This document shows positions 32,779-42,293 of a stretch of 64,000 nucleotides of DNA, piece after piece (the stretch's first letter is position 1; each line of letters begins with the position of its first letter). Source of the DNA: Arthrobacter sp. AFG7.2 (GTDB lineage: Bacteria; Actinomycetota; Actinomycetes; Actinomycetales; Micrococcaceae); contig NZ_PJMB01000003.1 of assembly GCF_002892835.1 (NCBI RefSeq), forward strand, positions 310,001 through 374,000, given 5' to 3'. Made by a program: the position numbers and the translations under genes. The notes under the pieces were generated by a model that was not told where the DNA came from, did not search any database, and saw only the letters and a program-made list of their open reading frames with translations.

Positions 32779-34479
32779 CTAGGCCAGGAAACCGGCGTAG
32801 AAGTCGCGAAGTTCGTCGCCGCCCTTGCTCTTCCAGCTGGCGAGTTCGGCGTCGAGGTCCTTCATGCTCTTGCGTCCCCGGATGATGTCCTTGGCGAGGT
32901 CGTCAAACGGCTTGGACAGCGAACCGAATTTGGCCGGCTCCTGGATCTGCATGCCGAAGAAGGCATCTTCAACGACGTTCGGGGCCTGGCGCGCCTCCCA
33001 CTCGGACTGGGACTGGACGAGACCCGGGTATTGGACCATGGAGTTCACGATCGGGGCGTTCACCAGGAACGCGTAGGTGCTGGTGACCTCCTCGGTGCCC
33101 TTGGCAGTGGCCTTCGGGATGCCCTGGGCATCGCGGGTGAAGTGCACGCCTTCCACGCCGTTGTTGATCAGCACGTTCTCCTCGGTGCCGAACGGGGCGG
33201 CCATGAAGTTGGCCAGCGCCAGCATCTCCTCCACCTTCTTGGGGTCGGCCTTCTTGATGAAGCTGAAGATCGCTGCCGGCTGTGCACGGAACAGCGTGGG
33301 CTTGCCGCCATCGGGGGCGAAGTAGTCCATGGGCTGCATGTTGAACTTCGGGTTGGACGGAAGGACCCGTGCCAGCGCCTCGTGCCAGGAGCCCATGCCG
33401 TCAGAGGCCATCAGGGAGGCTCCGGATTCGAAGCGCTGCTTGGACTGCTGGGAGTTGCCGGCCACGGCGTCGGGGTGGACCGAGCCGTCGGCGAACAGTT
33501 TGGCGGTCCACTCCAGGGCCGCCCGGTACTCCTCGGTTTCAACCTTGTTCTGCAGCTTGCCGTCCACTTCCTTCCACTTGGGGACAACGCCGTGCATGAT
33601 CTGCGCGCCGGTCCAGACGTCTTCGGACCCCCAGCGGTTCTTGGACGCGTCCGTGAGTTCCTTGGCCAGGGTGCGGTATTCGTCGGCGTTTTTGGGCGGC
33701 TTTACACCGAGTTCCTCGAAGAGGTCTGCGCGGTAGAAGATGGCGTCGGAAATCAGGGCACCGGGATAAGGCAGCCCGTAGAGGCCCCCTTCGAAGCAGC
33801 CCATCTTCCACGCCGCCGTCGGAATGTTGGCGAGGTTGGGATACTTGTTGACCTTGTCTCCGGCAATGAATTCGGAGAGGTCCTGGAAAACGCCGGCTGC
33901 CGCCTGCCCGAACCGGGGCGGCAGGTTCCAGCCGGGAATGACCATCCAGTCCGGAACGTCCTTGGGTGAGGCCAGGACGGTCTGGACCTTGTCCGCGTAC
34001 GCGTTGCCGTCATTGACCTGGAAGTTGATGGTGGCGCCCAGCTTTTCGTTGACCGCCTTGTAGTAGCTGTTCTCAGGCAGTGCAGGCGGGACAGCCCACC
34101 AGGCGGGGGTCATGGCGGTGTAGGTTCCGCCGCTTCCGGGGGGCGTGGGCACGGATTTGACCAGCGAGGAGGGAATGCTAGTGAAGCCCGGCGTGGAGCC
34201 CTTCACCGAAGGGATGTCAGGCTTGACCAGCTCCAGCGGCTTGTAGGCGGGCACCAGTTTGGCCACCGTTTCCGCCAGGCTCCCGGAAGTGGCTGCCTGG
34301 GGCGCGGGGCCGCTGGAGCACGCCGTCAGTGCAGCCGGGGCGGCCGCGAGGAATACTGCCCCGCTGAGGATGCCGAGGAAGGAGCGGCGGTTGACGCCGG
34401 CGGATGATGCCTCGTTGAGCAGGCGGCGGGCGGATTTGTGGGGGCGACCCTGGGACGGGTCTACCGGGGAACCGAGCAT
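32779..34479 (-). CDS. Oligosaccharide-binding lipoprotein (LplA-like)
   Basis: A 566-residue solute-binding protein, longer than usual family-1 members and typical of the LplA/YtcQ type. The N-terminus has a twin-arginine motif (VNRRSFLGI), a hydrophobic stretch and lipobox ALTAC, so Tat export and lipid anchoring are expected. Ligand-domain pieces such as MVIPGWNLPPRF and GLYGLPYPGALISDAIFYRADLFEELG follow. First gene of the importer operon; no ATPase gene is present, so a shared MsmX-type ATPase elsewhere is expected. Divergent from the GH3 gene. Confidence 0.92.
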   Translation of the reverse strand: MLGSPVDPSQGRPHKSARRLLNEASSAGVNRRSFLGILSGAVFLAAAPAALTACSSGPAPQAATSGSLAETVAKLVPAYKPLELVKPDIPSVKGSTPGFTSIPSSLVKSVPTPPGSGGTYTAMTPAWWAVPPALPENSYYKAVNEKLGATINFQVNDGNAYADKVQTVLASPKDVPDWMVIPGWNLPPRFGQAAAGVFQDLSEFIAGDKVNKYPNLANIPTAAWKMGCFEGGLYGLPYPGALISDAIFYRADLFEELGVKPPKNADEYRTLAKELTDASKNRWGSEDVWTGAQIMHGVVPKWKEVDGKLQNKVETEEYRAALEWTAKLFADGSVHPDAVAGNSQQSKQRFESGASLMASDGMGSWHEALARVLPSNPKFNMQPMDYFAPDGGKPTLFRAQPAAIFSFIKKADPKKVEEMLALANFMAAPFGTEENVLINNGVEGVHFTRDAQGIPKATAKGTEEVTSTYAFLVNAPIVNSMVQYPGLVQSQSEWEARQAPNVVEDAFFGMQIQEPAKFGSLSKPFDDLAKDIIRGRKSMKDLDAELASWKSKGGDELRDFYAGFLA

Positions 34480-34526
34480 GACAGCACTCCTTTGTGTGAG
34501 CCAATGGGAGAAGATTCAATGATTCA

Positions 34527-34540
34527 TCGAACCGATTCGA
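34527..34540. promoter_or_regulatory. Operator-like inverted repeat TCGAA-CCGA-TTCGA
   Basis: A perfect 5-bp inverted repeat about 50 bases before the binding-protein start on the minus strand. It contains AACCGATTCGA (34530-34540), which recurs with one change at 34641-34651. LacI-family operators are of this size and have a central CG; the regulator at 29691-30716 is the natural candidate. Confidence 0.45.
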
Positions 34541-34640
34541 CTTGGATCAGGGTATGACACCAGCGCATCATCCGGCAAGGGCAAAACGTGTTGCGTCTCA
34601 CAATTGCGGATGCAACACTGGGGGTCGCCAGAATTTGTAT

Positions 34641-34651
34641 AAGCGATTCGA
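34641..34651. promoter_or_regulatory. Second operator-like copy, AAGCGATTCGA
   Basis: Ten of eleven bases equal the copy at 34530-34540; start-to-start distance 111 bases. It lies about 20 bases before the GH3 start, where bound repressor would block that gene. Confidence 0.4.
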
Positions 34652-34671
34652 TAACCGCTGATTGGACTGCC

Positions 34672-37650
34672 GTGCGCCACCAAGCCGATGCCCTTGCCTT
34701 GCCTTCCGTTGACACTGCCGGTGATGCGCGTGATTCTGCCGCCGACGCCAGCGAACCTGCCACCGGCGGACAGCCCGCAGACCTGGCGCGCCGGATCCTC
34801 CGCTCCCTGTCACTGGAGCAGAAGGTGGCCATGCTCCACCAGCACGCGCCGGCCGTACCCGAACTGGGGCTGGCACCTTTCCACACGGGGGCGGAGGCTG
34901 CGCACGGTGTTGCCTGGCTGGGCCCGGCGACCGTCTTTCCGCAACCTGTGGGCATGGCTGCCACCTGGGACGCCGACCTGATCGAGCGGCTGGGCGAGGC
35001 CACGGGCCGCGAGCTTCGGGGGAAGAAGGCAGGGGACTCCTCCGTGGGCCTGAACGCCTGGGCGCCGGTGGTGAACCCGCTCCGGCATCCGCTGTGGGGG
35101 CGGAACGAGGAAGGCTTCTCAGAGGACCCGCACCTGACGGCGGAGCTGGCGGGCGCCTACTGCCGGGGGCTGAAGGGCCGGGACCCTCACACCTGGCTGA
35201 CGGTTCCCACCCTCAAACACTTCCTGGCCTACAACAACGAGCTGGACAGGAACGTCACCTCCAGCAACCTCAGCCCCCGGGTCCTTCATGAATATGAGCT
35301 CCCGGCGTACCGCTCTCCTATCGAGGAAGGCGTGGCCGGGGCCGTAATGCTCTCCTACAACCTGGTGAACGGCCGGCCCGCCCACGTCTCCGACCTTGTG
35401 CAGTCCGAATTGCGGCAGTGGCGCAACGGCGATTCCTTGACAATCGTGACGGACGCCGGCGCCCCCGGCTCCCTTTTCCGGGCGGAGAAATATTTCGACG
35501 ACGGCCCGGCAGCCTACGCGGCTGCCCTGCACGCCGGTGTGGACAGCTTCACGGACGACGGCGACAACCCGGCACCGTCCATCGGCTACCTTCAGGAGGC
35601 GCTGAAGCAGCAGCTCATCAATGAAGCCGACGTTGACCGGGCGGTCCTGCGGCTGCTGACACTCCGGGCCAGGACAGGCGAGTTCACTCCGGACCGCGAC
35701 CCCTATGCCTCCATCGGAACCGATGTCATCGGCGCGCCGGCACACGTCGGCCTGGCACGGGAAGCTGCCGCTAAGTCGGTGGTGGTGCTCCGCAACGACC
35801 CCGAAGGAGGCCTCCTCCCGCTGGGCAGCAGCCCGGGAAGCATCGCCGTCATTGGCACCCTCGGCTCGCGGGTCTTGAGCGACTGGTACAGCGGAACACT
35901 CCAGGACGAGGTGAGCATTGCGGAGGGCCTCACCCGCCGCTACGGAGGGGACGAGGGTGCCGGCGTCACCATTGAGGAAGGTGCGGACGTCGTGTCGCTG
36001 CGGAGTGTCCGGACCGGAGGTTACCTGGGCGGTGACGGGACGGCCGTCCTCACCACGCAGGCCACAGTTCCGGGTGAGGCGGAACGGTTTGTCCTCAAGG
36101 ACTGGGGCAAGGGCGAGCTGACGCTCCAATCGGCACTGACCGGGAAGTTCGTAACGGACAGCGGGGACGGGTACCTTCGCGCCGCCGCTGACCGCGTGGG
36201 CGGCTGGGTGGTCCAGGAAACGTTCCGGCTGGACTATTCTTCCGACGGGACGGCAGCGCTGCAGCACATAGGGACCAGGAAGTGGGTCCGGGTGGAAACC
36301 GGAACGGCGAGCGCCGCCCTTGTCCCCGACGCCCGCACCGCAGACCGCTTCGTGCTCCGCACACTCACGTCCGGCCACGAGGCAGCCCGGCAGGCAGCGG
36401 CTGCTGCCCACACCGCCGTCGTGGTGGTGGGAAACGATCCCCACCTGGGCGGCCGGGAAACGCTGGATCGCAACACGCTGGAACTCCCGCTGGCCGATCA
36501 GGAGCTGGTCCGCATCGTGCGCGAGGCCAACCCGCGCACTGTACTGGTCATCGTGTCCTCCTACCCTTACGCCCTGGGAGCGCTAGCGGATACACCGGCC
36601 GTAGTGTGGACCTCCCATGGCGGCCAGGAGCTGGGCAATGGTGTCGCCGACATCCTGAGCGGCGACACCGGGCCCACCGGACGCCTGCCGCAGACCTGGT
36701 TCCGCAGGGATGAGGACCTGGCCGGCATCCTTGACTACGACATCATCACGTCACGCTCCACCTACCTGTACAGCCGGGCGGAACCGCTGTTTGCCCTGGG
36801 TCACGGCCTGACCTACGGCCAGGTCCGGTACGAGTCGGTGGTCCTGCGGGAACTGCCCGGCGAAGGAGCCTTGCGTGCGGATTCGGCAGAACTGACGGTG
36901 GAACTGCGCAACACCGGCAGCCGTGCGGCGGCTGAGCTCGTGCAGGTGTACGCGTCTGCTCCCGGCCACCGGTTCGAATTCCCCCGCCGCCTGCTGGTGG
37001 GACACCAGCGGGTGGAGGTTCCGGCAGGCGGCACCGCCACGGCGAGGGTTACTGTTTCCCTGGACCGGTTGGCAACGTACAGCGTGGTGGAGGAAAGGCT
37101 GCTCGTGGAACCGGGCACCTACCAGCTGCTGGTGGGGGCCTCAGCCGAGGACCTTCCCTTGGCAGTACCGCTCGAGGTGCCGGGAACCCCGGGACCGGGC
37201 CGCCGGACAGGCCAGTGGTTCCGCGCCGAAAATTTCGACTCCTGCCACAATCTTGCACTGGTGCCGGAAACCCCGCTGGCCGGCACGGCCATCGCCCCTG
37301 CTGATGCCGCCCGCCTGGGCTGGACCCTCTACCGGGGCTGGAACGCAGTCCCCGCGGACGGCGGGCACGCGGTTCTGCTGGACATGGTTGCCGGCCCTGC
37401 CAGGGGAGCCGCCGGCAACGTCCGGGTCCAGGTGCCCGGCCCTGCGGACACCTGGAACACCGTGGGCAGCGCCAGGATAACCCCCGGCTTCCGGGGTGAG
37501 CTCGAGATCCGGATGGGCTCCGGCACTGCGCCTGCCGGTGCTGGGCCGTCCGGTGCTAGGCCGTCCCGTGCTGCAACTCCCAGCGACGGCGGCGCGTTCC
37601 GCCTGGTCCTTGAAGGCGCCGTCGCGGTCAGCCGGGTACAGCTGACGTAG
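34672..37650 (+). CDS. GH3 beta-glucosidase with inserted beta-trefoil-like domain
   Basis: About 992 residues. A GH3 barrel comes first (HGVAWLGPATVFPQ, EDPHLTAELAG, KHFLAYNNE) with nucleophile Asp261 in SLTIVTDAGA, then the second GH3 domain. Between about residues 438 and 565 this second domain is interrupted by strands with a beta-trefoil/fascin look (RSVRTGGYLGGDGTAVL, GELTLQSALTGKFVTDSGDG). A fibronectin-III-like domain (about 775-870) and a C-terminal sandwich resembling a CBM6 follow. No signal peptide. The GTG at 34672 is chosen because upstream codons cross the operator-like site; other starts are possible. Likely removes backbone beta-glucose from imported oligosaccharides. Confidence 0.85.
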   Translation: MRHQADALALPSVDTAGDARDSAADASEPATGGQPADLARRILRSLSLEQKVAMLHQHAPAVPELGLAPFHTGAEAAHGVAWLGPATVFPQPVGMAATWDADLIERLGEATGRELRGKKAGDSSVGLNAWAPVVNPLRHPLWGRNEEGFSEDPHLTAELAGAYCRGLKGRDPHTWLTVPTLKHFLAYNNELDRNVTSSNLSPRVLHEYELPAYRSPIEEGVAGAVMLSYNLVNGRPAHVSDLVQSELRQWRNGDSLTIVTDAGAPGSLFRAEKYFDDGPAAYAAALHAGVDSFTDDGDNPAPSIGYLQEALKQQLINEADVDRAVLRLLTLRARTGEFTPDRDPYASIGTDVIGAPAHVGLAREAAAKSVVVLRNDPEGGLLPLGSSPGSIAVIGTLGSRVLSDWYSGTLQDEVSIAEGLTRRYGGDEGAGVTIEEGADVVSLRSVRTGGYLGGDGTAVLTTQATVPGEAERFVLKDWGKGELTLQSALTGKFVTDSGDGYLRAAADRVGGWVVQETFRLDYSSDGTAALQHIGTRKWVRVETGTASAALVPDARTADRFVLRTLTSGHEAARQAAAAAHTAVVVVGNDPHLGGRETLDRNTLELPLADQELVRIVREANPRTVLVIVSSYPYALGALADTPAVVWTSHGGQELGNGVADILSGDTGPTGRLPQTWFRRDEDLAGILDYDIITSRSTYLYSRAEPLFALGHGLTYGQVRYESVVLRELPGEGALRADSAELTVELRNTGSRAAAELVQVYASAPGHRFEFPRRLLVGHQRVEVPAGGTATARVTVSLDRLATYSVVEERLLVEPGTYQLLVGASAEDLPLAVPLEVPGTPGPGRRTGQWFRAENFDSCHNLALVPETPLAGTAIAPADAARLGWTLYRGWNAVPADGGHAVLLDMVAGPARGAAGNVRVQVPGPADTWNTVGSARITPGFRGELEIRMGSGTAPAGAGPSGARPSRAATPSDGGAFRLVLEGAVAVSRVQLT

Positions 37651-37685
37651 CCAGGCCGGCCGGAGCCAGCCGGGCACCGGCCGTC

Positions 37686-38534
37686 CTAGGCATCGATCAT
37701 CTCGTCAGCCTCTTCGAACTCCACGGCGGCCACGATTTCCCGGGTTTCGGGGTTAATCATGAAGGCTTCGTCGTCCTCCTCGACCATCAGGAAGTCGCCG
37801 TGATCCGTGGAGAAGTGCCACGCCAGGGTCTTTTCGCCGTCGTGCACGAAGTTGGGGTCACCCATGGTGACCCTGATGAGTTCGTATCCGGCCACGCTGC
37901 ACAGTTCACGGATGATGATTTCAAAGTCCGGGGCGTCCTCCAGGGCTTCCGCGGCAACCTGTGCCTGGCGGGCCGGCAGGTCCGGGATTTGTGCCGTGAG
38001 CCGCTCGATGTAGGCGCCCAGCTCCACGTCGTCGAGTACCAACAGTTCAGGCTGTCCGCGCAGCCATGCTGCATTCAGGGCCGTAATGTTTTCCCGCTCC
38101 AGCAGCTCCTCAAACTCGCCGTCGAGCTCCTCCATCCGGAGGACGGCGTCGGGGGTGTCTTCCGGTCCGTCCAGGCCGCCGTCGAGATAGTGCTCCTCGT
38201 CCCCTTCGGAGAGGCCGTCGAACGCGGACACGGACCGGTTGAAGAGGTCAAGGTGGGCGTTGGCGCCCATTCCGGCCATACCTTCACGGATCAGGGTGTC
38301 AGTCTCCGAGCGGTCGCCGGCGGTGAATACGTACTGGGCAAAGCCACCCTCCAGCACCTGGGTGAGATAGAAGTCCACGTAGTAGCTGCGGACGGCGACG
38401 GCAGACATCTCCCCGCTGCGGAGCAGGGCGGTATGCATGGCATCGACGACGCTGACGTTGGCCTCTACGACGTCCTCGTCGCTGGATTCGATGCTGCTGC
38501 TTGTCAGGACGACGGGCTGTTGGCTGGTGATCAT
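37686..38534 (-). CDS. DMP19/DUF4375-like acidic protein
   Basis: A 282-residue very acidic cytoplasmic protein. Residues about 50-170 (YYVDFYLTQVLEGGFAQYVFTAGDRSETDTLIREGMAGMGANAHLDLF, split by short acidic loops) match the DMP19-type pattern in which a GGFxQ motif is conserved. The C-terminal 80 residues (GYELIRVTMGDPNFVHDGEKTLAWHFSTDHGDFLMVEE) form a separate strand-rich unit. The start at 38534 follows GAGGA. No functional neighbour; DMP19 proteins have been linked to DNA mimicry in Neisseria, but that role is not shown here. Confidence 0.7.
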   Translation of the reverse strand: MITSQQPVVLTSSSIESSDEDVVEANVSVVDAMHTALLRSGEMSAVAVRSYYVDFYLTQVLEGGFAQYVFTAGDRSETDTLIREGMAGMGANAHLDLFNRSVSAFDGLSEGDEEHYLDGGLDGPEDTPDAVLRMEELDGEFEELLERENITALNAAWLRGQPELLVLDDVELGAYIERLTAQIPDLPARQAQVAAEALEDAPDFEIIIRELCSVAGYELIRVTMGDPNFVHDGEKTLAWHFSTDHGDFLMVEEDDEAFMINPETREIVAAVEFEEADEMIDA

Positions 38535-38759
38535 GGCAATCCTCACGGCTTGTGGCGGATGGAGCACGGAACGATTTCACGCTACGTGGGCAGGGGCGAC
38601 GCGCCGCCGAGGAGGAAGTGAACGTCCGGCGAAGTTTGCGGGGCGGGCGGGTTTGCCAGTAGCGGCGGCACGCCCTCCCCCTCCGGCGAACTAAGATGGA
38701 TCAGATAACCAACCACCGGCCGGGGCTCTGCCGCGGCCTGCTGAAAGTAGCGCGCACCC
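38535..38759. other. Spacer before the SNF2 helicase gene
   Basis: A 225-base divergent spacer. I find no gene, no long repeat and no clear promoter besides TAGCGC six bases before the ATG at 38760, which would be a poor -10 element. Confidence 0.4.
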
Positions 38760-41700
38760 ATGCCATCCCAACCGGACGAGAGTGCGGCACTGGCAATACA
38801 GACTCCCGCCATTAACGACCGTTCCCTGGCGGCGGGGCTGGCGTATGCCATGGGAAGCCGCGTCTCGGGCATTTCGTTCGACGCCGCCACCGGGCTCATG
38901 CTGGGCAAGGTCCGCGGTGGAGCGGACGTGCCCTACTCCACCACCGCCAAGCTGGTCCGCAAAGGCGGCGGATGGAGCTGCACTGTGGGCGTGTGCAGCT
39001 GTCCGGTCCGCAAGGACTGCAAGCATGTGGCGGCGTTGCTCTTCGCCGCCGAGGACAGCCCGGCCATCCGGGTCCAGCTGCTCACGCCGTCCACGGCCAC
39101 CCAGCTCTCCCGCAACCCTTCCGGCGCCGCCCTGTCCGACTGGGAGCAAGCCCTCAGCCCGCTGATTTCCCAGCCCGGAACCACCCCCTCCACCACCGGT
39201 GTTCCGCTGGCGCTCCAGTTCGAGGTTGAAGAACCGGCCCCGCACTTTTCCTACACCGGCCGGCGTGATCCGCAGCGGAGCGTCCGCCAGCTCAAAGCCC
39301 GGCCCGTCATCATGGGCGCCAAGGGCAAGTGGATCCGCGGGGATGTCTCCTGGAACACGCTGAATTACCTGAACTTCCGGCGCGAGTGCAACCCCGCGCA
39401 CGTGGAGTGGATGCAGGAGTTCCTGGCCGCGCATTCAGCCGCGGCCGGGCGGTCGTTCAACTCTTCCGGCCTCTGGCTCGGCCTGAATTCCTATTCCGGT
39501 AAGAACCTGTGGAGCCTGCTGGCCGATGCCCGAAAAATCGGCCTTGCGCTGGTGCACTCACGCGGCACCGAGCCGGTCCGGCTCGCCGAGTCACCTGCCG
39601 CCGTCGGCCTTAACCTGAGCCGTTACGGCTCGCCGGTGAGTGAGCCTTCCGCGGCGGATTCGGCTGCTTCGGCTGAACCGGCTGCACCGGGCAAGGACCA
39701 GGCGTCCGACGGCGGGTTGGAGCTTTCGCCCACCATCGCCGTGGAGGGTGTGGACATTGATCCAGCTTCTGTGGGTACCATCGGCCGCCCCGCGCATGGC
39801 ATCTTTTTCACCGCCGGGGAGGCGGCTTTGCCCGGCGTCCCGGACCCGGACGGGGTCATCACGCTGGCACCGCTGGAGAACGGCCTGAGCGAGGAGCTGC
39901 TGACGTTTGTGACGGCCGGCAGTACCCTGCACATCCCGGCCAGGGATGAGTCCCGTTTCCTGACGGGCTTTTATCCCAAGCTGAAGCAGACTGCCCGGGT
40001 CACTGCCCGCGACGAGTCCGTGGAGCTCCCCGCCCTGGCTGTCCCCACCCTGTCCCTGCTGGCGAATTACGGGGCTGACCACAGGGTCCGGCTGCATTGG
40101 GAGTGGCACTACAAGAGCGGAAACCTGGTCACCGCGCAGCCGCTGTGGCGGCACCCCGGCGACCACGGCTACCGCGATGACACCGCCGAGGCCCGCATCC
40201 TGGAGGGCATCGGCCAGCCCTGGGACGTGGTTCCTGCCCTGGGCGAATCGGCGACCGGCGGCTGGGGCACTCCCCGCCTCGCTGCGTCCGCGGAACTTAA
40301 GGGCCTGGATACCCTGGCCTTCACCGAGGAAGTCCTGCCCCGGCTGCGCGAAGCCCGGGACGTCGAGGTGGACACCGTTGGCGAGATCGCCGACTACCGG
40401 GAGGCCGAGGAAGCGCCGGTGGTGTCCATCTCCACCAAGGCCACCGAGCAGCGCGACTGGTTCGACCTCGGCATCCAGATCTCCCTGGAGGGCCAGCCGG
40501 TGTCCTTCGCCGCGGTGTTCTCCGCGCTGGCGTCCGGCCAGACCAAGATGCTGCTGCCCAGCGGCGCCTACTTCTCCCTGGACCTTCCCGAGCTGCACCA
40601 GCTGCGGGCACTGATCGAGGAAGCCCGCTCGCTGCAGGACAATAAGGACGCACCCCTGCAGATCAGCCGGTTCCAGGCCGGGCTGTGGGACGAACTGGCC
40701 CAGCTGGGAATCGTGGACGAGCAGGCGGCGGCCTGGCGCTCCGCTGTGGGCGGCCTCCTGGAAGGCGGCGTGGACGGACTGCCGCTTCCGGCCACCCTCA
40801 ACGCGGAGCTTCGCCCGTACCAGCTGGAAGGCTTCAACTGGCTGACCTTCCTCTACCGGCACAGCCTGGGCGGGATCCTCGCCGATGACATGGGCCTCGG
40901 CAAGACCGTACAGGCCCTCGCCCTGATGTGCGCGGCCAAAGAACTCTCGCTGGCTGCGGCAGATGCTGCACCAAGCCGGCCCGACGCCGTCGCCCGCGAC
41001 ACCGGTGACAGCCCCACCGGCGCCACCGCCGCTATCAGCCAGCCCGACGCCGTCGCCCCCTTTTTGGTGGTCGCCCCTACCAGCGTCGTGGGCAACTGGG
41101 CAGCGGAAGCGGCGCGTTTTGCTCCCGGTCTGAAAGTCCACGCCGTCAGCGAAACCTTCGCCAAAAGCAACCAGGCCCCGGCCGAAGCACTGGCCGGCGC
41201 CGACATAGTCATCACGTCCTATGCGCTGTTCCGGATCGACTACGAGGCCTACGCGTCCCGCACCTGGTCCGGCCTGGTGCTGGACGAGGCGCAGTTCGTG
41301 AAGAACCACCAGTCCAAGGCCTACCAGTGCGCCCGGAAGCTGCCGGCCGCTTTCAAGCTCGCCATCACAGGCACGCCGCTGGAGAACAACCTCATGGAGT
41401 TCTGGGCGCTCACGTCGATCGTGGCACCGGGGCTGTTTTCCAGTCCGAAGAGGTTTGCCGAGTACTACCAAAAGCCGGTGGAAAAGAACGGCGACAAGGG
41501 GCAGCTGGACAAGCTCCGCCGTCGGGTCCGCCCCCTCATGATGCGCCGCACCAAGGACCAGGTCATCAAGGACCTGCCGCCCAAGCAGGAGCAAATCCTG
41601 GAAGTGGTGCTGAACCCGCGGCACCAGAAGGTCTACCAGACGCACCTGCAGCGCGAACGGCAGAAGATCCTGGGCCTGATCGAGGACGTGAACAAGAACC

Positions 41701-42293
41701 GGTTCACCATCTTCCAGTCCCTCACCCTGCTGCGCCAGCTCAGTTTGGACGCCTCTCTCGTGGACCCTGCGTTGACGGCCGTGCGGTCCAGCAAGCTCGA
41801 CGTGCTGTTCGAGCAGCTGGAGGACCTGGTGGCGGAAGGCCACCGCGCCCTGATCTTCAGCCAGTTCACCGGGTTCCTGGGGAAGGTCCGGGAGCGGCTG
41901 GACGAGGAGAAGATTGAGTACTGCTACCTCGACGGCGGCACGCGCAACCGTGCCGACGTGGTCAACGAGTTCAAGAACGGCAGCGCTCCGGTGTTCCTGA
42001 TTTCACTGAAGGCCGGCGGATTTGGGTTGAACCTCACCGAGGCCGACTACGTGTTCCTGCTGGATCCCTGGTGGAACCCCGCGTCGGAGGCGCAGGCCGT
42101 GGACCGGACCCACCGGATCGGGCAGGCCAGGAACGTGATGGTCTACCGGCTCGTGGCCAAGGACACCATCGAGGAAAAAGTTATGGCGCTCAAGGCCCGC
42201 AAGTCCCAGCTGTTTTCCGACGTCATGGAAGGGGATGCCCTTGCGGGCGGCGCCATCACGGCGGAAGACCTCGCGGGGCTGTTCAAGGAATAG
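38760..42293 (+). CDS. SWIM zinc-finger SNF2/RapA-like DNA translocase
   Basis: A 1177-residue ATPase. An N-terminal SWIM zinc finger (CSCPVRKDCKH, about residues 80-90) is followed by the bacterial SNF2-associated region, then the SNF2 motor from about residue 680: LRPYQLEGFNWLTFL, Walker A DDMGLGKT (about 708), LDEAQFVKN (about 840), ITGTPLENNLMEFW, and helicase C with IFSQFTGFLGKVR, LISLKAGGFGLNLTEAD and RTHRIGQARNV. A low-complexity Ala/Asp-rich insert lies near residue 735. Such proteins move along double-stranded DNA or act on RNA polymerase; partners unknown. Single gene. Confidence 0.92.
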   Translation: MPSQPDESAALAIQTPAINDRSLAAGLAYAMGSRVSGISFDAATGLMLGKVRGGADVPYSTTAKLVRKGGGWSCTVGVCSCPVRKDCKHVAALLFAAEDSPAIRVQLLTPSTATQLSRNPSGAALSDWEQALSPLISQPGTTPSTTGVPLALQFEVEEPAPHFSYTGRRDPQRSVRQLKARPVIMGAKGKWIRGDVSWNTLNYLNFRRECNPAHVEWMQEFLAAHSAAAGRSFNSSGLWLGLNSYSGKNLWSLLADARKIGLALVHSRGTEPVRLAESPAAVGLNLSRYGSPVSEPSAADSAASAEPAAPGKDQASDGGLELSPTIAVEGVDIDPASVGTIGRPAHGIFFTAGEAALPGVPDPDGVITLAPLENGLSEELLTFVTAGSTLHIPARDESRFLTGFYPKLKQTARVTARDESVELPALAVPTLSLLANYGADHRVRLHWEWHYKSGNLVTAQPLWRHPGDHGYRDDTAEARILEGIGQPWDVVPALGESATGGWGTPRLAASAELKGLDTLAFTEEVLPRLREARDVEVDTVGEIADYREAEEAPVVSISTKATEQRDWFDLGIQISLEGQPVSFAAVFSALASGQTKMLLPSGAYFSLDLPELHQLRALIEEARSLQDNKDAPLQISRFQAGLWDELAQLGIVDEQAAAWRSAVGGLLEGGVDGLPLPATLNAELRPYQLEGFNWLTFLYRHSLGGILADDMGLGKTVQALALMCAAKELSLAAADAAPSRPDAVARDTGDSPTGATAAISQPDAVAPFLVVAPTSVVGNWAAEAARFAPGLKVHAVSETFAKSNQAPAEALAGADIVITSYALFRIDYEAYASRTWSGLVLDEAQFVKNHQSKAYQCARKLPAAFKLAITGTPLENNLMEFWALTSIVAPGLFSSPKRFAEYYQKPVEKNGDKGQLDKLRRRVRPLMMRRTKDQVIKDLPPKQEQILEVVLNPRHQKVYQTHLQRERQKILGLIEDVNKNRFTIFQSLTLLRQLSLDASLVDPALTAVRSSKLDVLFEQLEDLVAEGHRALIFSQFTGFLGKVRERLDEEKIEYCYLDGGTRNRADVVNEFKNGSAPVFLISLKAGGFGLNLTEADYVFLLDPWWNPASEAQAVDRTHRIGQARNVMVYRLVAKDTIEEKVMALKARKSQLFSDVMEGDALAGGAITAEDLAGLFKE

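Noticed and set aside
37520-37590. Short repeats near the end of the GH3 gene (Gly/Pro/Ala/Arg codons around GPSGARPSRA)
   Set aside because: A low-complexity linker in coding sequence, not a mobile or regulatory repeat.
39591-41843. A 750-codon minus-strand frame inside the SNF2 helicase gene
   Set aside because: Antisense to clear SNF2 motifs; Gly/Gln/His-rich product without domains.
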